Position numbers and translations under genes: made by a program. This document shows positions 8,836-16,864 of a stretch of 64,000 nucleotides of DNA, piece after piece (within the stretch, counting starts at the first letter, position 1; every line of letters begins with the position of its first letter). This DNA is from Gluconacetobacter tumulisoli (GTDB lineage: Bacteria; Pseudomonadota; Alphaproteobacteria; Acetobacterales; Acetobacteraceae). The stretch is taken from the NCBI RefSeq assembly GCF_014174155.1, contig NZ_JABEQM010000012.1:1-64000 (forward strand), in the 5' to 3' direction. Under the pieces are notes generated by a model that worked only from the letters and a program-made list of their open reading frames with translations, had not been told where the DNA came from and did not search any database.

Positions 8836-9954
8836 ATGCCATCATGGAAGGGCCCGACGTCCGCGGTGCTGCTGGTGCTGTTGTCGAGCTTCGGCGCCGC
8901 ACAGGCCGCGCCGCCGATCGACAGGTTGCGCCTGCCGTCGGGATTTCATATCGCGGTCTATACCGACCAGGTGCCCTCGGCGCGGGAAATGGCGGTCGGT
9001 GCCCGGGGCACGATCTTCGTGGGATCGATGACGGCCGGCGCGGTCTATGCCGTGACCGACAGCGATGGCGACGGCAAGGCCGACAGGGTGCGCGTCGTGG
9101 CCCGTGGGCTGACGATGCCGGTGGGCGTCGCGTTCCGCAACGGCGATTTATATGTATCCGACGTCCGTAGCATCGTGGTCCTGCGCGGGATCGAGGACCG
9201 GCTGGACGATCCGCCGGCCGCCCAGGTCGTCGTCGCCGACCTGCCCTGGCGGGTGGGGGATCACGGCTGGAAATTCATTGCCTTCGGTCCGGACGGCAAG
9301 CTGTACGTCCCGATCGGCGCACCCTGCAATATCTGCGATGTCGGGCATCAGTTCGGCCGCCTGATGCGCATGAACCCGGACGGCACCGGGCGGCAGGACG
9401 TGGCGTTCGGCATCCGCAACACGGTCGGATTCACCTGGCAACCCGGCACCGGGACGCTGTGGTTCACCGACAACGGCCGCGACCTGCTGGGCGATGACGT
9501 GCCCAGCGACGAATTGAACCGGGTGGATCATGTGGGGCAATCGTTCGGCTACCCCTATTGCCATCAGGGGGATGTGCCCGATCCGGTGTTCGGGCGCGGG
9601 CATCCCTGTTCGGATTTCACCCCGCCGGTGCTGAAACTGGGGGCGCATGTCGCGGCCCTGGGCCTGCGGTTCTATGACGGCGCCATGTTCCCCTCGTCCT
9701 ACAAGGGCGGCCTGATCATTGCCGAGCACGGGTCGTGGAACCGCAGCCGCCTGTCGGGCTACCGGGTCATGGCCGTGCGGTTCGGTCCGGATGGGGCGGT
9801 GGCGTCCTATACGCCGCTGGTCGACGGCTTCCAGGACAACGAAACCCCGTGGGGACGCCCCGCGGACGTGCAGCCCCTGTCCGACGGCAGCGTCCTGATC
9901 AGCGACGATGAGGCCGGGACGATCTATCGTCTGACCTATGATGGGCCGACATAG
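8836..9954 (+). CDS. Exported PQQ-type sugar/L-sorbosone dehydrogenase-like protein
   Basis: A 372-residue protein with a signal peptide (SAVLLVLLSSFGAAQAA) followed by a six-bladed beta-propeller of the soluble glucose/sorbosone dehydrogenase type. Blade motifs include GTIFVGSMTAGAVYAV, the DSDGDGKAD calcium-like loop, GKLYVPIGAPCNICDV and GLIIAEHGSWNR, and the conserved histidine of the family is in the WRVGDHGWKF segment. It would oxidise an aldose or sorbosone in the periplasm using PQQ, passing electrons to the respiratory chain, as is typical of acetic acid bacteria. A very good AAAGGAGGAGCAAGG ribosome-binding site precedes the ATG. The cysteine-rich stretch (CNICD and YCHQGD, CSDF) is unlike bare sGDH and resembles the sorbosone group. 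The substrate is unproven. Confidence 0.82.
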   Translation: MPSWKGPTSAVLLVLLSSFGAAQAAPPIDRLRLPSGFHIAVYTDQVPSAREMAVGARGTIFVGSMTAGAVYAVTDSDGDGKADRVRVVARGLTMPVGVAFRNGDLYVSDVRSIVVLRGIEDRLDDPPAAQVVVADLPWRVGDHGWKFIAFGPDGKLYVPIGAPCNICDVGHQFGRLMRMNPDGTGRQDVAFGIRNTVGFTWQPGTGTLWFTDNGRDLLGDDVPSDELNRVDHVGQSFGYPYCHQGDVPDPVFGRGHPCSDFTPPVLKLGAHVAALGLRFYDGAMFPSSYKGGLIIAEHGSWNRSRLSGYRVMAVRFGPDGAVASYTPLVDGFQDNETPWGRPADVQPLSDGSVLISDDEAGTIYRLTYDGPT

Positions 9955-10018
9955 GGTCGTGCCGCGAAGACAAAGGTCGTTGCCCTGTGGAAACCCAGGG
10001 TTTTTGAACGAACGGATG

Positions 10019-10059
10019 CAAGGGCCGAGGCCCTTGCCGGGTTCGGGCGGCGCCCGACC
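10019..10059 (-). repeat. Family B stem-loop doublet, copy 1
   Basis: Two adjacent GC-rich hairpins: CAAGGGCCGAGGCCCTTG, then TTCGGGCGGCGCCCGA. The copy lies between convergent genes, directly after the stop of the quinoprotein and at the stop of the flavin oxidoreductase. It is nearly identical, in inverted orientation, to the copy after icd at 55731-55773. It probably acts as a bidirectional terminator or mRNA 3'-end stabiliser of the REP type. Confidence 0.75.
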
Positions 10060-10061
10060 TT

Positions 10062-11159
10062 TCATGCGGGACGATAGCGCGCCAGCCAGTGCGCATAGGG
10101 CGCCGGCAGGGTCCAGGCCGCGTCCGCCCGCCCCAGCGCCCGGGCCGCCGCATAGGGCCAGTGGGGGTTTTCCAGCAGCGGACGGCCCAGCGTCACCATG
10201 TCCAGCGCCCCGTCGCGGATCAGCGCGTCGGCCTGGTCGGGCCGGTCGATATACCAGCTGGTGCTGGCCGGCAGGCCGCCTTCCGCCCGGACGCGGCGTG
10301 CGACGGGGGCCAGGAAGGCCGGCCCCCACGGGATATGGGTGTCCGGGGTCGAGAACCCGACGCTGACATCGATGAAATCCAGCCCGGCCGCGCGGAAGCG
10401 GCGGACCAGCTCGATGGATTCATCCAGCGTCTCGGCGTCCCGGCCGTCATATTCGATGACGCCCAGTCGCGCGCTCAGCGGCCGGTCCTCGGGCCAGATC
10501 TCACGCACCGCCGCCAGCGTTTCCAGCAGGAAGCGGCCCCGGTTGTCGAAGCTGCCGCCATAGGAATCGTCGCGGCGGTTGGAATGGGGCGACAGGAAGT
10601 TCTGCGCCAGATAGCCATGGGCAAAATGCAGCATCAGCCAGCCGAACCCGGCATCGCGGGCGCGGCGGGCGGCGGCCACGAAATCCGTCCGGACGCGCAC
10701 GATGTCGTCCTGCGTCATCGCCTGCGGGATCTTCGGCAGGTTCGCGCCGAAGGCGATGGCCGAGGGCGCGATCGTGGGCCAGCCGCGCGGATCGTCCGCC
10801 GCGATATGGTCGTCGCCCTCCCACGGGCGGTTGGCGCTGGCCTTGCGCCCGGCATGACCGATCTGGATGCCCGGCACCGCGCCGGCGTCCTCGATCGACC
10901 GGGCGATGGCGGCGAAGGCGTCCGCCTGCGCGTCGTTCCACAGGCCGGCGCAGCCTGGCGTGATCCGCCCCTCGGGCGAAACGGCGGTGGCCTCGATCAC
11001 CACCAGTCCTGCGCCGCCGCGTGCCAGGCCGGCGTAATGCACGGCATGCCAGTCGCCCGGAACCCCGTCGGTCGCGACATACTGGCACATCGGCGACACC
11101 GCGATGCGGTTGCGCAGGGTACGGCCCTTCAGGGCCATGGGGGTGAACAGGTCAGGCAT
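10062..11159 (-). CDS. NADH:flavin oxidoreductase (Old Yellow Enzyme, YqjM-like)
   Basis: A 365-residue FMN-dependent TIM-barrel ene-reductase. It opens with LFTPMALKGRTLRNRIAVSPMCQY, where the cysteine in SPMCQY is the redox-tuning Cys of the thermophilic-like/YqjM OYE class. Further motifs are GLVVIEATAVSPEGR, the GIQIGHAGRKAS active-site histidine segment, LLHFAHGYLAQNFLSP and the C-terminal DMVTLGRPLL. These enzymes reduce activated C=C bonds of enones or act in oxidative stress defence, in the cytosol. The start is set by a GGAG six bases upstream of the ATG. Longer in-frame extensions lack support. It is transcribed towards the quinoprotein gene. Confidence 0.9.
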   Translation of the reverse strand: MPDLFTPMALKGRTLRNRIAVSPMCQYVATDGVPGDWHAVHYAGLARGGAGLVVIEATAVSPEGRITPGCAGLWNDAQADAFAAIARSIEDAGAVPGIQIGHAGRKASANRPWEGDDHIAADDPRGWPTIAPSAIAFGANLPKIPQAMTQDDIVRVRTDFVAAARRARDAGFGWLMLHFAHGYLAQNFLSPHSNRRDDSYGGSFDNRGRFLLETLAAVREIWPEDRPLSARLGVIEYDGRDAETLDESIELVRRFRAAGLDFIDVSVGFSTPDTHIPWGPAFLAPVARRVRAEGGLPASTSWYIDRPDQADALIRDGALDMVTLGRPLLENPHWPYAAARALGRADAAWTLPAPYAHWLARYRPA

Positions 11160-11377
11160 CGGACGCTCCATGGCTTGTATCGCTGTTGCGTGTCCTGCGC
11201 CGGCGGTTCCGCCTCGGGGCCGGGCAGCGGAGACGCATGTTCGGCCAGACGGCGCGCGCGGGAAAGGGGGCATCGCCGGGGAGCCGCCTTGCGCCGCCCG
11301 AACGCCTTGCCTAAGAGGCTTGGGCCGCCCCCATGCACCGCCGGATGCCAGCGGGACGGCGCGTGTAAGGAGCGATC

Positions 11378-12226
11378 ATGGCGGACATCGACGGGACCAT
11401 GCCGGCGGAACCGGTGCTGGACCTGACGCCCGAAACCGGGCTGCGCCATTTGTGGCGCGCGCTGGCGGATGTCGCCGGCGGATGCCGCATGTGGCGGCTG
11501 GGTTGCACGCTGGGCTGGCTGGACATCAAGCTGCGCTATCGTGGGTCGATCCTGGGGCCGCTGTGGCTGACATTGTCGACGGCGGTCATGGTCGCGGCGA
11601 TCGGCTCGGTCTACGGCGCGCTGTTCCACATGGACCTGCATCACTACCTGCCGTTCCTGTCGATTTCGCTGGTCCTGTGGGGATATGTCAGCGGCATCGC
11701 CGGCGACGGGTGCCAGGTCTTTACCCGCGCCGCGAGCCTGATCCAGGCGGCGCGCCTTCCCTTCACGGTACACGCCATCCGCTCGGTAGTACGCAATACC
11801 CTGATCCTGCTGCATAATCTGGCGGTCATCATCGTCGTCTTCGCAATCTTCCGCCTGATGCCCGCGCATCTGCTGGCGGAAATACCGGTCCTGGCGCTAT
11901 GGGCGGTCGACAGCCTGGCGCTTTCTCTGGCCCTGGGCGTGCTGGGCACGCGGTTTCGCGACATCCCGCCCATCGTCGCCAGCGTGGTGCAGATCGCCTT
12001 CTTCGTCACCCCGATCATGTGGGAGCCGGGTCTGATCCTGGCCGGGCGGCAATATATGCTGCTCAACCCGTTCTATCCGCTGTTCGAGATCCTGCGCGGA
12101 CCGGTGATGGGCGAGGTGCCGCGCCTGTCCGTCTGGATCGCGGCGGGGGGCTACAGCATCCTGCTGTGGGTCATCACGCTTCTTCTGTTCTCGCGCCTGC
12201 GGTCGCGGCTGGCATACTGGGTCTGA
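11378..12226 (+). CDS. ABC-2 type polysaccharide export permease (Wzm/KpsM-like)
   Basis: A 282-residue integral membrane protein with about six transmembrane segments and the family entry motif LKLRYRGSILGPLWLTLS, which is characteristic of permeases exporting capsular polysaccharide, O-antigen or teichoic acid. A clear ribosome-binding site, GTAAGGAGCGATC, precedes the ATG. The ATPase gene follows four bases after the stop, so the two form one transporter. The substrate is probably a surface glycan. No glycosyltransferase genes are adjacent, so the rest of the pathway must lie elsewhere. Confidence 0.88.
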   Translation: MADIDGTMPAEPVLDLTPETGLRHLWRALADVAGGCRMWRLGCTLGWLDIKLRYRGSILGPLWLTLSTAVMVAAIGSVYGALFHMDLHHYLPFLSISLVLWGYVSGIAGDGCQVFTRAASLIQAARLPFTVHAIRSVVRNTLILLHNLAVIIVVFAIFRLMPAHLLAEIPVLALWAVDSLALSLALGVLGTRFRDIPPIVASVVQIAFFVTPIMWEPGLILAGRQYMLLNPFYPLFEILRGPVMGEVPRLSVWIAAGGYSILLWVITLLLFSRLRSRLAYWV

Positions 12227-12230
12227 GACG

Positions 12231-12986
12231 ATGGCTGGAATCGACGTTCGTGATCTGCGCATCGCCTTTCCCCTCTACCACGGCAATGCCCGCAGCCTGA
12301 AAAAACGGCTGGGCCGCGCCATTTCAGGCCGGTTCGAACATGACGCACGCGATCGCGTGGTCGTGCGCGCGCTCAACGGGCTGTCCTTCACGCTGCACCC
12401 GGGGGAACGGCTGGGCCTGATCGGCCGGAACGGCGCGGGCAAGACGACGCTGCTGCGCGCACTGGCGGGGATCTACGAACCGGTGGAGGGGCGGGTGACG
12501 GTCCGGGGGCGGGTCGGGGCGCTGCTGGACACGAACCTGGGCATGATGGGCGACCTGACGGGACGGGAGAATATCCGCCTGCGCTGCCTGTTCACCGGCC
12601 TGGATGCGGACGCCATCGCGCGGGTGGAACGCGACGTCCAGGATTTTGCCGAACTGGGGCCGTTCCTCGACCTGCCGATCCGGACCTACAGTTCGGGCAT
12701 GCAGATCCGGCTGGCCTTCGGCCTGGCGACGGCCAGCCGGCCGCAGGTCCTGCTGATGGACGAATGGTTCATGGCCGGCGATGCCGCCTTCATAGGCCGG
12801 GCGAAGGCGCGGCTGGAGGATCTGGTATCGCGGGCCGAGATCCTGGTGATCTCGACGCACCAGCCCGATATCCTGGCGACATGGTGCACGCGCGTGCTGT
12901 GGATGGACCAGGGCCATATCCGCATGGACGGGCCGCCCGACGCTGTGCTGCCGGCCTATCTGGGTCTCGAAAAGGCAGCAACCTGA
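12231..12986 (+). CDS. ABC transporter ATPase for polysaccharide export (Wzt/KpsT-like)
   Basis: A 251-residue nucleotide-binding subunit. Walker A is GRNGAGKT (65-72), the signature is YSSGMQIRLAFGLAT (the YSSGM variant is typical of Wzt/KpsT), and Walker B is VLLMDEWFMAGD, followed by the switch histidine in VISTHQP. The roughly 50-residue lead before the strand RALNGLSFTL also matches KpsT-type proteins. It lacks the C-terminal carbohydrate-binding domain seen in longer Wzt proteins. It pairs with the permease immediately upstream. Confidence 0.9.
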   Translation: MAGIDVRDLRIAFPLYHGNARSLKKRLGRAISGRFEHDARDRVVVRALNGLSFTLHPGERLGLIGRNGAGKTTLLRALAGIYEPVEGRVTVRGRVGALLDTNLGMMGDLTGRENIRLRCLFTGLDADAIARVERDVQDFAELGPFLDLPIRTYSSGMQIRLAFGLATASRPQVLLMDEWFMAGDAAFIGRAKARLEDLVSRAEILVISTHQPDILATWCTRVLWMDQGHIRMDGPPDAVLPAYLGLEKAAT

Positions 12987-12989
12987 GAG

Positions 12990-13142
12990 GCGGCTTTACA
13001 CGCCGGTCTGCCGGAGACCCGGCGCGTGTTTCCTGTGCTTTGGTGCTCTCATAGCCGATAAGGTCGCTCCGTTCCGACAGGCGGAAACGTACGCCGGGCT
13101 TTCTGCGCAGGACGCGCTCGGCAGACCGGCGTGTAAAGCCGC
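12990..13142. repeat. Family A repeat, two copies in inverted orientation
   Basis: A perfect 23-base inverted repeat, GCGGCTTTACACGCCGGTCT plus GCC, forms the two outer ends (12990-13012 and 13120-13142). The left half runs inward into the family A core (13006-13050, including CGGCGCGTGTTTCCTGTGC). The right half read on the opposite strand also runs into a CGGCGTACGTTTCC version. The element therefore looks like two head-to-head copies. It separates the ABC transporter operon from the tRNA-Asp gene and could fold into a long hairpin. Confidence 0.7.
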
Positions 13143-13197
13143 TCCACAGGATTGCCGTGACGAATCGCGGCGATGCAATCGTGGGGATGGGAAGGGG

Positions 13198-13274
<77 letters not shown>

Positions 13275-13393
13275 ATCGGCTTGGGGAGGAAGACCTCCCG
13301 TCCGTTCGTGGAGCGCGAATTAACAAAGGCCGGCGAGTCTGGCAACCGGGTTCGCGCGAAAAAACGCATTATCGGACGAAAAGCGGTGAGGCG

Positions 13394-13423
13394 GGCGCCG
13401 GAACGGTCCCCCGTTCCGGCGCC
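13394..13423 (-). terminator. Hairpin downstream of ahpD
   Basis: A 13-base-pair perfect stem, GGCGCCGGAACGG with CCGTTCCGGCGCC, and a four-base loop, placed immediately after the ahpD stop codon. A long T-tract is absent, as is common for GC-rich terminators, so a role in 3'-end stability is also possible. Confidence 0.6.
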
Positions 13424-13429
13424 GGACGG

Positions 13430-13972
13430 TCAGTTCGCCGGGGAATCGCCCAGGGCGAACGCGGCCTCCAGCGTCGCGGCGACGGCGTGGACCGTGGCCG
13501 CGATTCGGACGGCGGTCTGGACCTGCTCGGTCGACAGGCCGCCCTCGCGCACCACCTTCTCGTGGCTTTCGACGCACATGCCGCAGCCATTGACCGCGGA
13601 CACCGCGAGCGACCACAGCTCGAAATCCAGCTTGTCCACCCCCGGGCGGCCGATAACGCTCATGCGCAGCCGGGCGGGCATCTGGGCGTAGTCGCCGCCG
13701 ACCATGTGCACGAAGCGGTAATAGATATTGTTCATCCCCATGATCGCGGCGGCGGACTTGGCGGCGGCCAGGACCTCGGGCGACAGGACTGACTCGTATT
13801 CGGCCACGATGGCGCGGGTCACGTCGGCATTGCGCGACGCGATCGCCGTGGCGACGAACGTCCCGGCCAGCTGCTGCGGCGACAGGGTGATATCGTTCGC
13901 AAGGGAGCCCAGATTGAGCCTCAGGTCCTTCGCATAGTCCGGAAGGCGCTCCTTGAGCGATTCGATCGACAT
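13430..13972 (-). CDS. ahpD: Alkylhydroperoxidase AhpD
   Basis: A 180-residue carboxymuconolactone decarboxylase-fold protein with the AhpD thioredoxin-like motif [11 protein letters not shown] (C130, C133 and H137) and the upstream conserved E118 of the proton relay. Length and domain layout match mycobacterial AhpD, which re-reduces AhpC with dihydrolipoyl-protein electrons instead of AhpF. It lies about 100 bases downstream of ahpC on the same strand, with oxyR divergent beyond, so it belongs to a peroxide-defence operon. No AhpF gene is nearby, consistent with the AhpD route. Confidence 0.92.
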   Translation of the reverse strand: MSIESLKERLPDYAKDLRLNLGSLANDITLSPQQLAGTFVATAIASRNADVTRAIVAEYESVLSPEVLAAAKSAAAIMGMNNIYYRFVHMVGGDYAQMPARLRMSVIGRPGVDKLDFELWSLAVSAVNGCGMCVESHEKVVREGGLSTEQVQTAVRIAATVHAVAATLEAAFALGDSPAN

Positions 13973-14074
13973 GACGGATGTACCTGCTGTGGAATTGGGC
14001 CGCCGGCCAGCGCCCTGGGGCTGGCCAGCCGGCGGTTGGCAACGATGGGTCCGGCGTGGGCCGGACCCGCCCGA

Positions 14075-14617
14075 TCAGGGCTTCAGGAAGGCTTCGCCCT
14101 GCTTCCAGTTGCAGGGGCACAGCTCGTCGCTCTGCAGCGCGTCGAGGATGCGCAGGACTTCCTGCGGATTGCGGCCGACCGACAGGTCGTTGACGCTGAC
14201 GTGGCGGATGATGCCCTCGGGGTCGACCAGGAAGGTCGCGCGGTAGGCGACGCCCGCCGTCGGCGACAGCACGCCGCAGGCCTCGGACAGCTCGCGCTTG
14301 ATGTCGGCCAGCATCGGGATCTGCAGGCCCTTCAGGTCCTCGTGATGCAGGCGCCAGTTCAGATGCACGAATTCGCTGTCGATCGACACGCCGTAGACGA
14401 CGGTGTCACGATCCTTGAATTCCCCGGCCAGCTTGCCGAAGGCCACGATCTCGGTCGGGCAGACAAAGGTGAAATCCTTCGGCCAGAAGAACACGAGCTT
14501 CCACTTGCCCGCGTCGGTCTTGTCCGAGATCTGGACGAAATCGCCCTTCAGCCCCTCGGGGCCGCCGGGGACGGAGGTCAGATCGAAACTCGGAAATGTG
14601 TCACCGACTGTCAGCAT
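14075..14617 (-). CDS. ahpC: Peroxiredoxin AhpC
   Basis: A 180-residue typical 2-Cys peroxiredoxin. The peroxidatic cysteine is C53 in DFTFVCPTEIVAF, and the resolving cysteine lies in the C-terminal DELCPCNW. It reduces hydrogen peroxide and organic hydroperoxides in the cytosol. The ATG start is fixed by AAGGGAGCAAACCG just upstream. It is the first gene of the ahpC-ahpD operon and diverges from oxyR, so OxyR activation from the shared intergenic region is very likely. Confidence 0.93.
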   Translation of the reverse strand: MLTVGDTFPSFDLTSVPGGPEGLKGDFVQISDKTDAGKWKLVFFWPKDFTFVCPTEIVAFGKLAGEFKDRDTVVYGVSIDSEFVHLNWRLHHEDLKGLQIPMLADIKRELSEACGVLSPTAGVAYRATFLVDPEGIIRHVSVNDLSVGRNPQEVLRILDALQSDELCPCNWKQGEAFLKP

Positions 14618-14749
14618 CGGTTTGCTCCCTTGCATGTGTGGTCCATGGCGCGGCGCCGCAGGTGCGCTCGGGCCTCGGCGCATATTTTATGGCGCTGATG
14701 CCGATATCATGCCAATGAATAATTTATATCCGGATGATCGAAAGATTCG
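14618..14749. promoter_or_regulatory. Divergent ahpC / oxyR control region
   Basis: A 132-base gap between divergent ahpCD and oxyR. Its oxyR-proximal half is AT-rich, for example GAATAATTTATATCCGGATG around 14715-14735 and CATATTTTATGG around 14681. OxyR usually binds such regions through spaced ATAG/CTAT half sites. I see partial half sites but no full tetrad, so the exact operator is not assigned. Confidence 0.45.
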
Positions 14750-15682
14750 ATGACGCCCCTGCCATCCGCGCAGCAGTTGCGCTATCTGATCGCCCTGGCC
14801 GACCTGCGCCATTTCGGCCGGGCCGCACAGGCCTGCGCGGTCACGCAATCGACGCTCTCGGCCGGGATCCTGGCGCTGGAACGGCAACTGGACATCCAAC
14901 TGCTGGACCGCAAGGTCGGCAAGCGCGTGGTCTTCACCCCGATCGGGGACGAGGTCGCGGCGCGGGCCCGCCACGCCCTGGACGCGCTGCAGACGGTGCA
15001 GGCCGTCGCCGATGCGTCGCGCGCGCCTATGACGGGCCTGTTGCGGATCGGGGTCATCCCCACCATCGGTCCCTTCGTGCTTCCCGGCCTGGTGTCGCGC
15101 CTGCACGCGCAGTTTCCCCATATCCGCCTGTCGGTGAACGAGGATCTGACCGGCAACGTGATGGACAAGCTGGTGCTGGGACGGCTGGACCTGGTCCTGC
15201 TGGCCATGCCTTGCGCCTGCGAGGGGACGGAGACGCTGCCGCTGTGGCGGGACGATTTCATGCTGGTCCTGCCGGCCCGCCACCCGCTGGCGGCTCTGGA
15301 AGCGATTTCCGTCGAACGGATCGGCACGGAACGCATGATCCTGCTGGAAGACGGGCATTGCCTGCGTGACCAGACGCTGGCGGTGTGTCGCCAGGAACGC
15401 GGCTGGAGCACGCCCGACAGCGAGGAGGAGTTCGTGGTGACCTCGCTCTATACCCTTGTGGACATGGTGGCCGACGGGCTGGGGCTTGCGTTGTTGCCGC
15501 GCCTGGCGGTCGAATCGGGAATCCTGCGCGACCTGCCGGTCGTGGTCCGGCCGGTGACGGGATGCCAGGCCTGGCGCACGATCGGCCTGGCGTGGCGTCC
15601 ACGCTCGCCCCGGGCCGCAGATTTCCGCCTGTTGGCCCCGCATATTCGCCCCCCGTCGGTCACGGCGCCCCCAGCGGACTGA
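14750..15682 (+). CDS. oxyR: Hydrogen peroxide-inducible activator OxyR (LysR family)
   Basis: A 310-residue LysR-type regulator. The N-terminal HTH is [29 protein letters not shown]. The effector domain contains [16 protein letters not shown], with C204 and C213 nine residues apart, as for Cys199 and Cys208 of E. coli OxyR, which form the peroxide-sensing disulfide. Oxidised OxyR activates antioxidant genes, here most obviously the divergent ahpC-ahpD. The C-terminus is slightly longer than in E. coli. Confidence 0.95.
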   Translation: MTPLPSAQQLRYLIALADLRHFGRAAQACAVTQSTLSAGILALERQLDIQLLDRKVGKRVVFTPIGDEVAARARHALDALQTVQAVADASRAPMTGLLRIGVIPTIGPFVLPGLVSRLHAQFPHIRLSVNEDLTGNVMDKLVLGRLDLVLLAMPCACEGTETLPLWRDDFMLVLPARHPLAALEAISVERIGTERMILLEDGHCLRDQTLAVCRQERGWSTPDSEEEFVVTSLYTLVDMVADGLGLALLPRLAVESGILRDLPVVVRPVTGCQAWRTIGLAWRPRSPRAADFRLLAPHIRPPSVTAPPAD

Positions 15683-15732
15683 AAAACCGCGCGTTTGTTC
15701 CCCGAAAACCGGTGGTTCCGGGTCCGGTGCGG

Positions 15733-15761
15733 TTGACTCTGTCGCGCGGGGCCGGTATTCG
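15733..15761 (+). promoter_or_regulatory. Candidate sigma-70 promoter for rpmJ
   Basis: TTGACT, a 17-base spacer and TATTCG, about 40 bases upstream of the rpmJ start. The -35 is near consensus and the -10 keeps TA---- only weakly. It is the best promoter-like match in the oxyR-rpmJ gap. Confidence 0.4.
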
Positions 15762-15803
15762 GCCCGTCTTTGCGGTGTCCTGCCGCCAGATGAGGGTCGG
15801 ATC

Positions 15804-15929
15804 ATGAAGATCAGAAACAGCCTGAAGTCGGCCAAGGTTCGTGACAAGGACTGCCGTGTGGTCCGTCGTCACGGCAAGGTCTATGTCATCAACAAGAAGA
15901 ACCCCCGGATGAAGGCCCGCCAGGGCTGA
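15804..15929 (+). CDS. rpmJ: 50S ribosomal protein L36
   Basis: A 41-residue basic protein, [20 protein letters not shown] continuing through [16 protein letters not shown]. This is the longer bacterial L36 form typical of alphaproteobacteria. Only one cysteine remains of the zinc-binding CCHC set of the short form, which defines the zinc-independent (C-minus) paralogue class. It stands alone rather than in the spc ribosomal operon, which is normal for this paralogue. The upstream GAGGGTCGGATC provides a weak ribosome-binding site. Confidence 0.95.
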   Translation: MKIRNSLKSAKVRDKDCRVVRRHGKVYVINKKNPRMKARQG

Positions 15930-15961
15930 TCGTCCGGACGGCCCCGGCCGTACGGTCTTCC

Positions 15962-16639
15962 ATGCATGACGCACGTGCCCGCTTCGCTGTCCGGATTTCC
16001 GGACGGGGATGCGGGTTTTCGTGTTTCTACACGCTGATGGCGGCCCTGTCGCTGGGCATCTGCGCTCCCGCCTTCGGCGCACCGGCCCCGGCTGCCCCGC
16101 CACCGGTGGCCAGCCCGCCGTCCCGGCCGTCCACCCCGGCGGGTTCCGGCCCCCCCGGGGCGCCGAACATCCAGATGTTGACCGCCCAGCTGGCGCATGC
16201 CTCCTCGCGCCCCGCAGCTGCCGACCTGGAGGCGCGGATCGAGCAGATGCGCCAGCATCCCCTGTCGCCCACGACGCGCCTGCTGCTGCGCCGGGCGCAG
16301 GCCGACCTGGCCGACCGCAAGTCCCTGGACGCGGTTGCGGACCTGGATGACGCGCTGGTATTGCAGCCGGAGGTCGGAATCCTGTGGCGCGATCGCGCGC
16401 AGGCGCGTCTCGCGGCACAGGACCTGGACGGCGCGGTGGCCGATCTGGGCGTGGCCCTGCATCGCGACGACAGCGACGCGGTCGCATGGCAGATCCTGTC
16501 GAGCGTCGAGGAACAGCGTGGGGACTGGAAGGCCGCCTACCAGGCCTGGCAGCGCGTCCTGGCGCTGGACCCGATGGCGGCCGATGGACGCCGGCAGGCC
16601 GAGCGGCTGAGACTGAAGGCCTTCGGCCAACCCACCTGA
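15962..16639 (+). CDS. Exported TPR-repeat protein
   Basis: A 225-residue protein with an N-terminal hydrophobic export segment (YTLMAALSLGICAPAFGAPA), a proline/alanine/serine-rich linker to about residue 60, and then three to four helical hairpins reading as tetratricopeptide repeats (for example AVADLDDALVLQPEVGILWRD and AVADLGVALHRDDSDAVAWQ). TPRs mediate protein-protein contacts, and the location should be periplasmic or membrane-anchored. The specific function is unknown. The translation start is uncertain: a GTG or a later ATG is possible, because the first 20 residues are arginine-rich. Confidence 0.7.
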   Translation: MHDARARFAVRISGRGCGFSCFYTLMAALSLGICAPAFGAPAPAAPPPVASPPSRPSTPAGSGPPGAPNIQMLTAQLAHASSRPAAADLEARIEQMRQHPLSPTTRLLLRRAQADLADRKSLDAVADLDDALVLQPEVGILWRDRAQARLAAQDLDGAVADLGVALHRDDSDAVAWQILSSVEEQRGDWKAAYQAWQRVLALDPMAADGRRQAERLRLKAFGQPT

Positions 16640-16654
16640 AATTTGCATTGGGAC

Positions 16655-16700
16655 GCGGTCTGCCGGCGATCCGGGGCAGTTGTCCTGCGCTTCGGTGCAC
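16655..16700 (+). repeat. Family A repeat copy
   Basis: Contains GCGGTCTGCCGGCGATCCGG followed by TGTCCTGCGCTTCGGTGCAC. It is closely similar to the copy at 50211-50262, including the upstream TGAA-TGCAT-TGGGA-GCRGT context. It lies directly downstream of the TPR gene. Confidence 0.75.
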
Positions 16701-16772
16701 GGCCCACAAGATGCTCTGATCTTGACCGGCACGTCGGGTCTCAAGGAAAAATTTGCGGCAGCCTCCGGGAGG

Positions 16773-16820
16773 CAGTTCGGGCTTTTGCCCGAACCCACCA
16801 GGGCCTGAGGCCCTGAACCC
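16773..16820 (+). repeat. Family B stem-loop doublet, copy 2
   Basis: Hairpins TTCGGGCTTTTGCCCGAA and CAGGGCCTGAGGCCCTG, separated by a few bases, in the convergent gap between the TPR gene and the MotB-like gene. The stem order is inverted relative to copy 1. Confidence 0.7.
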
Positions 16821-16864
16821 CGATCCCCCGACCATGGATCGACGGATCGGTTTCCGGGGGGATG

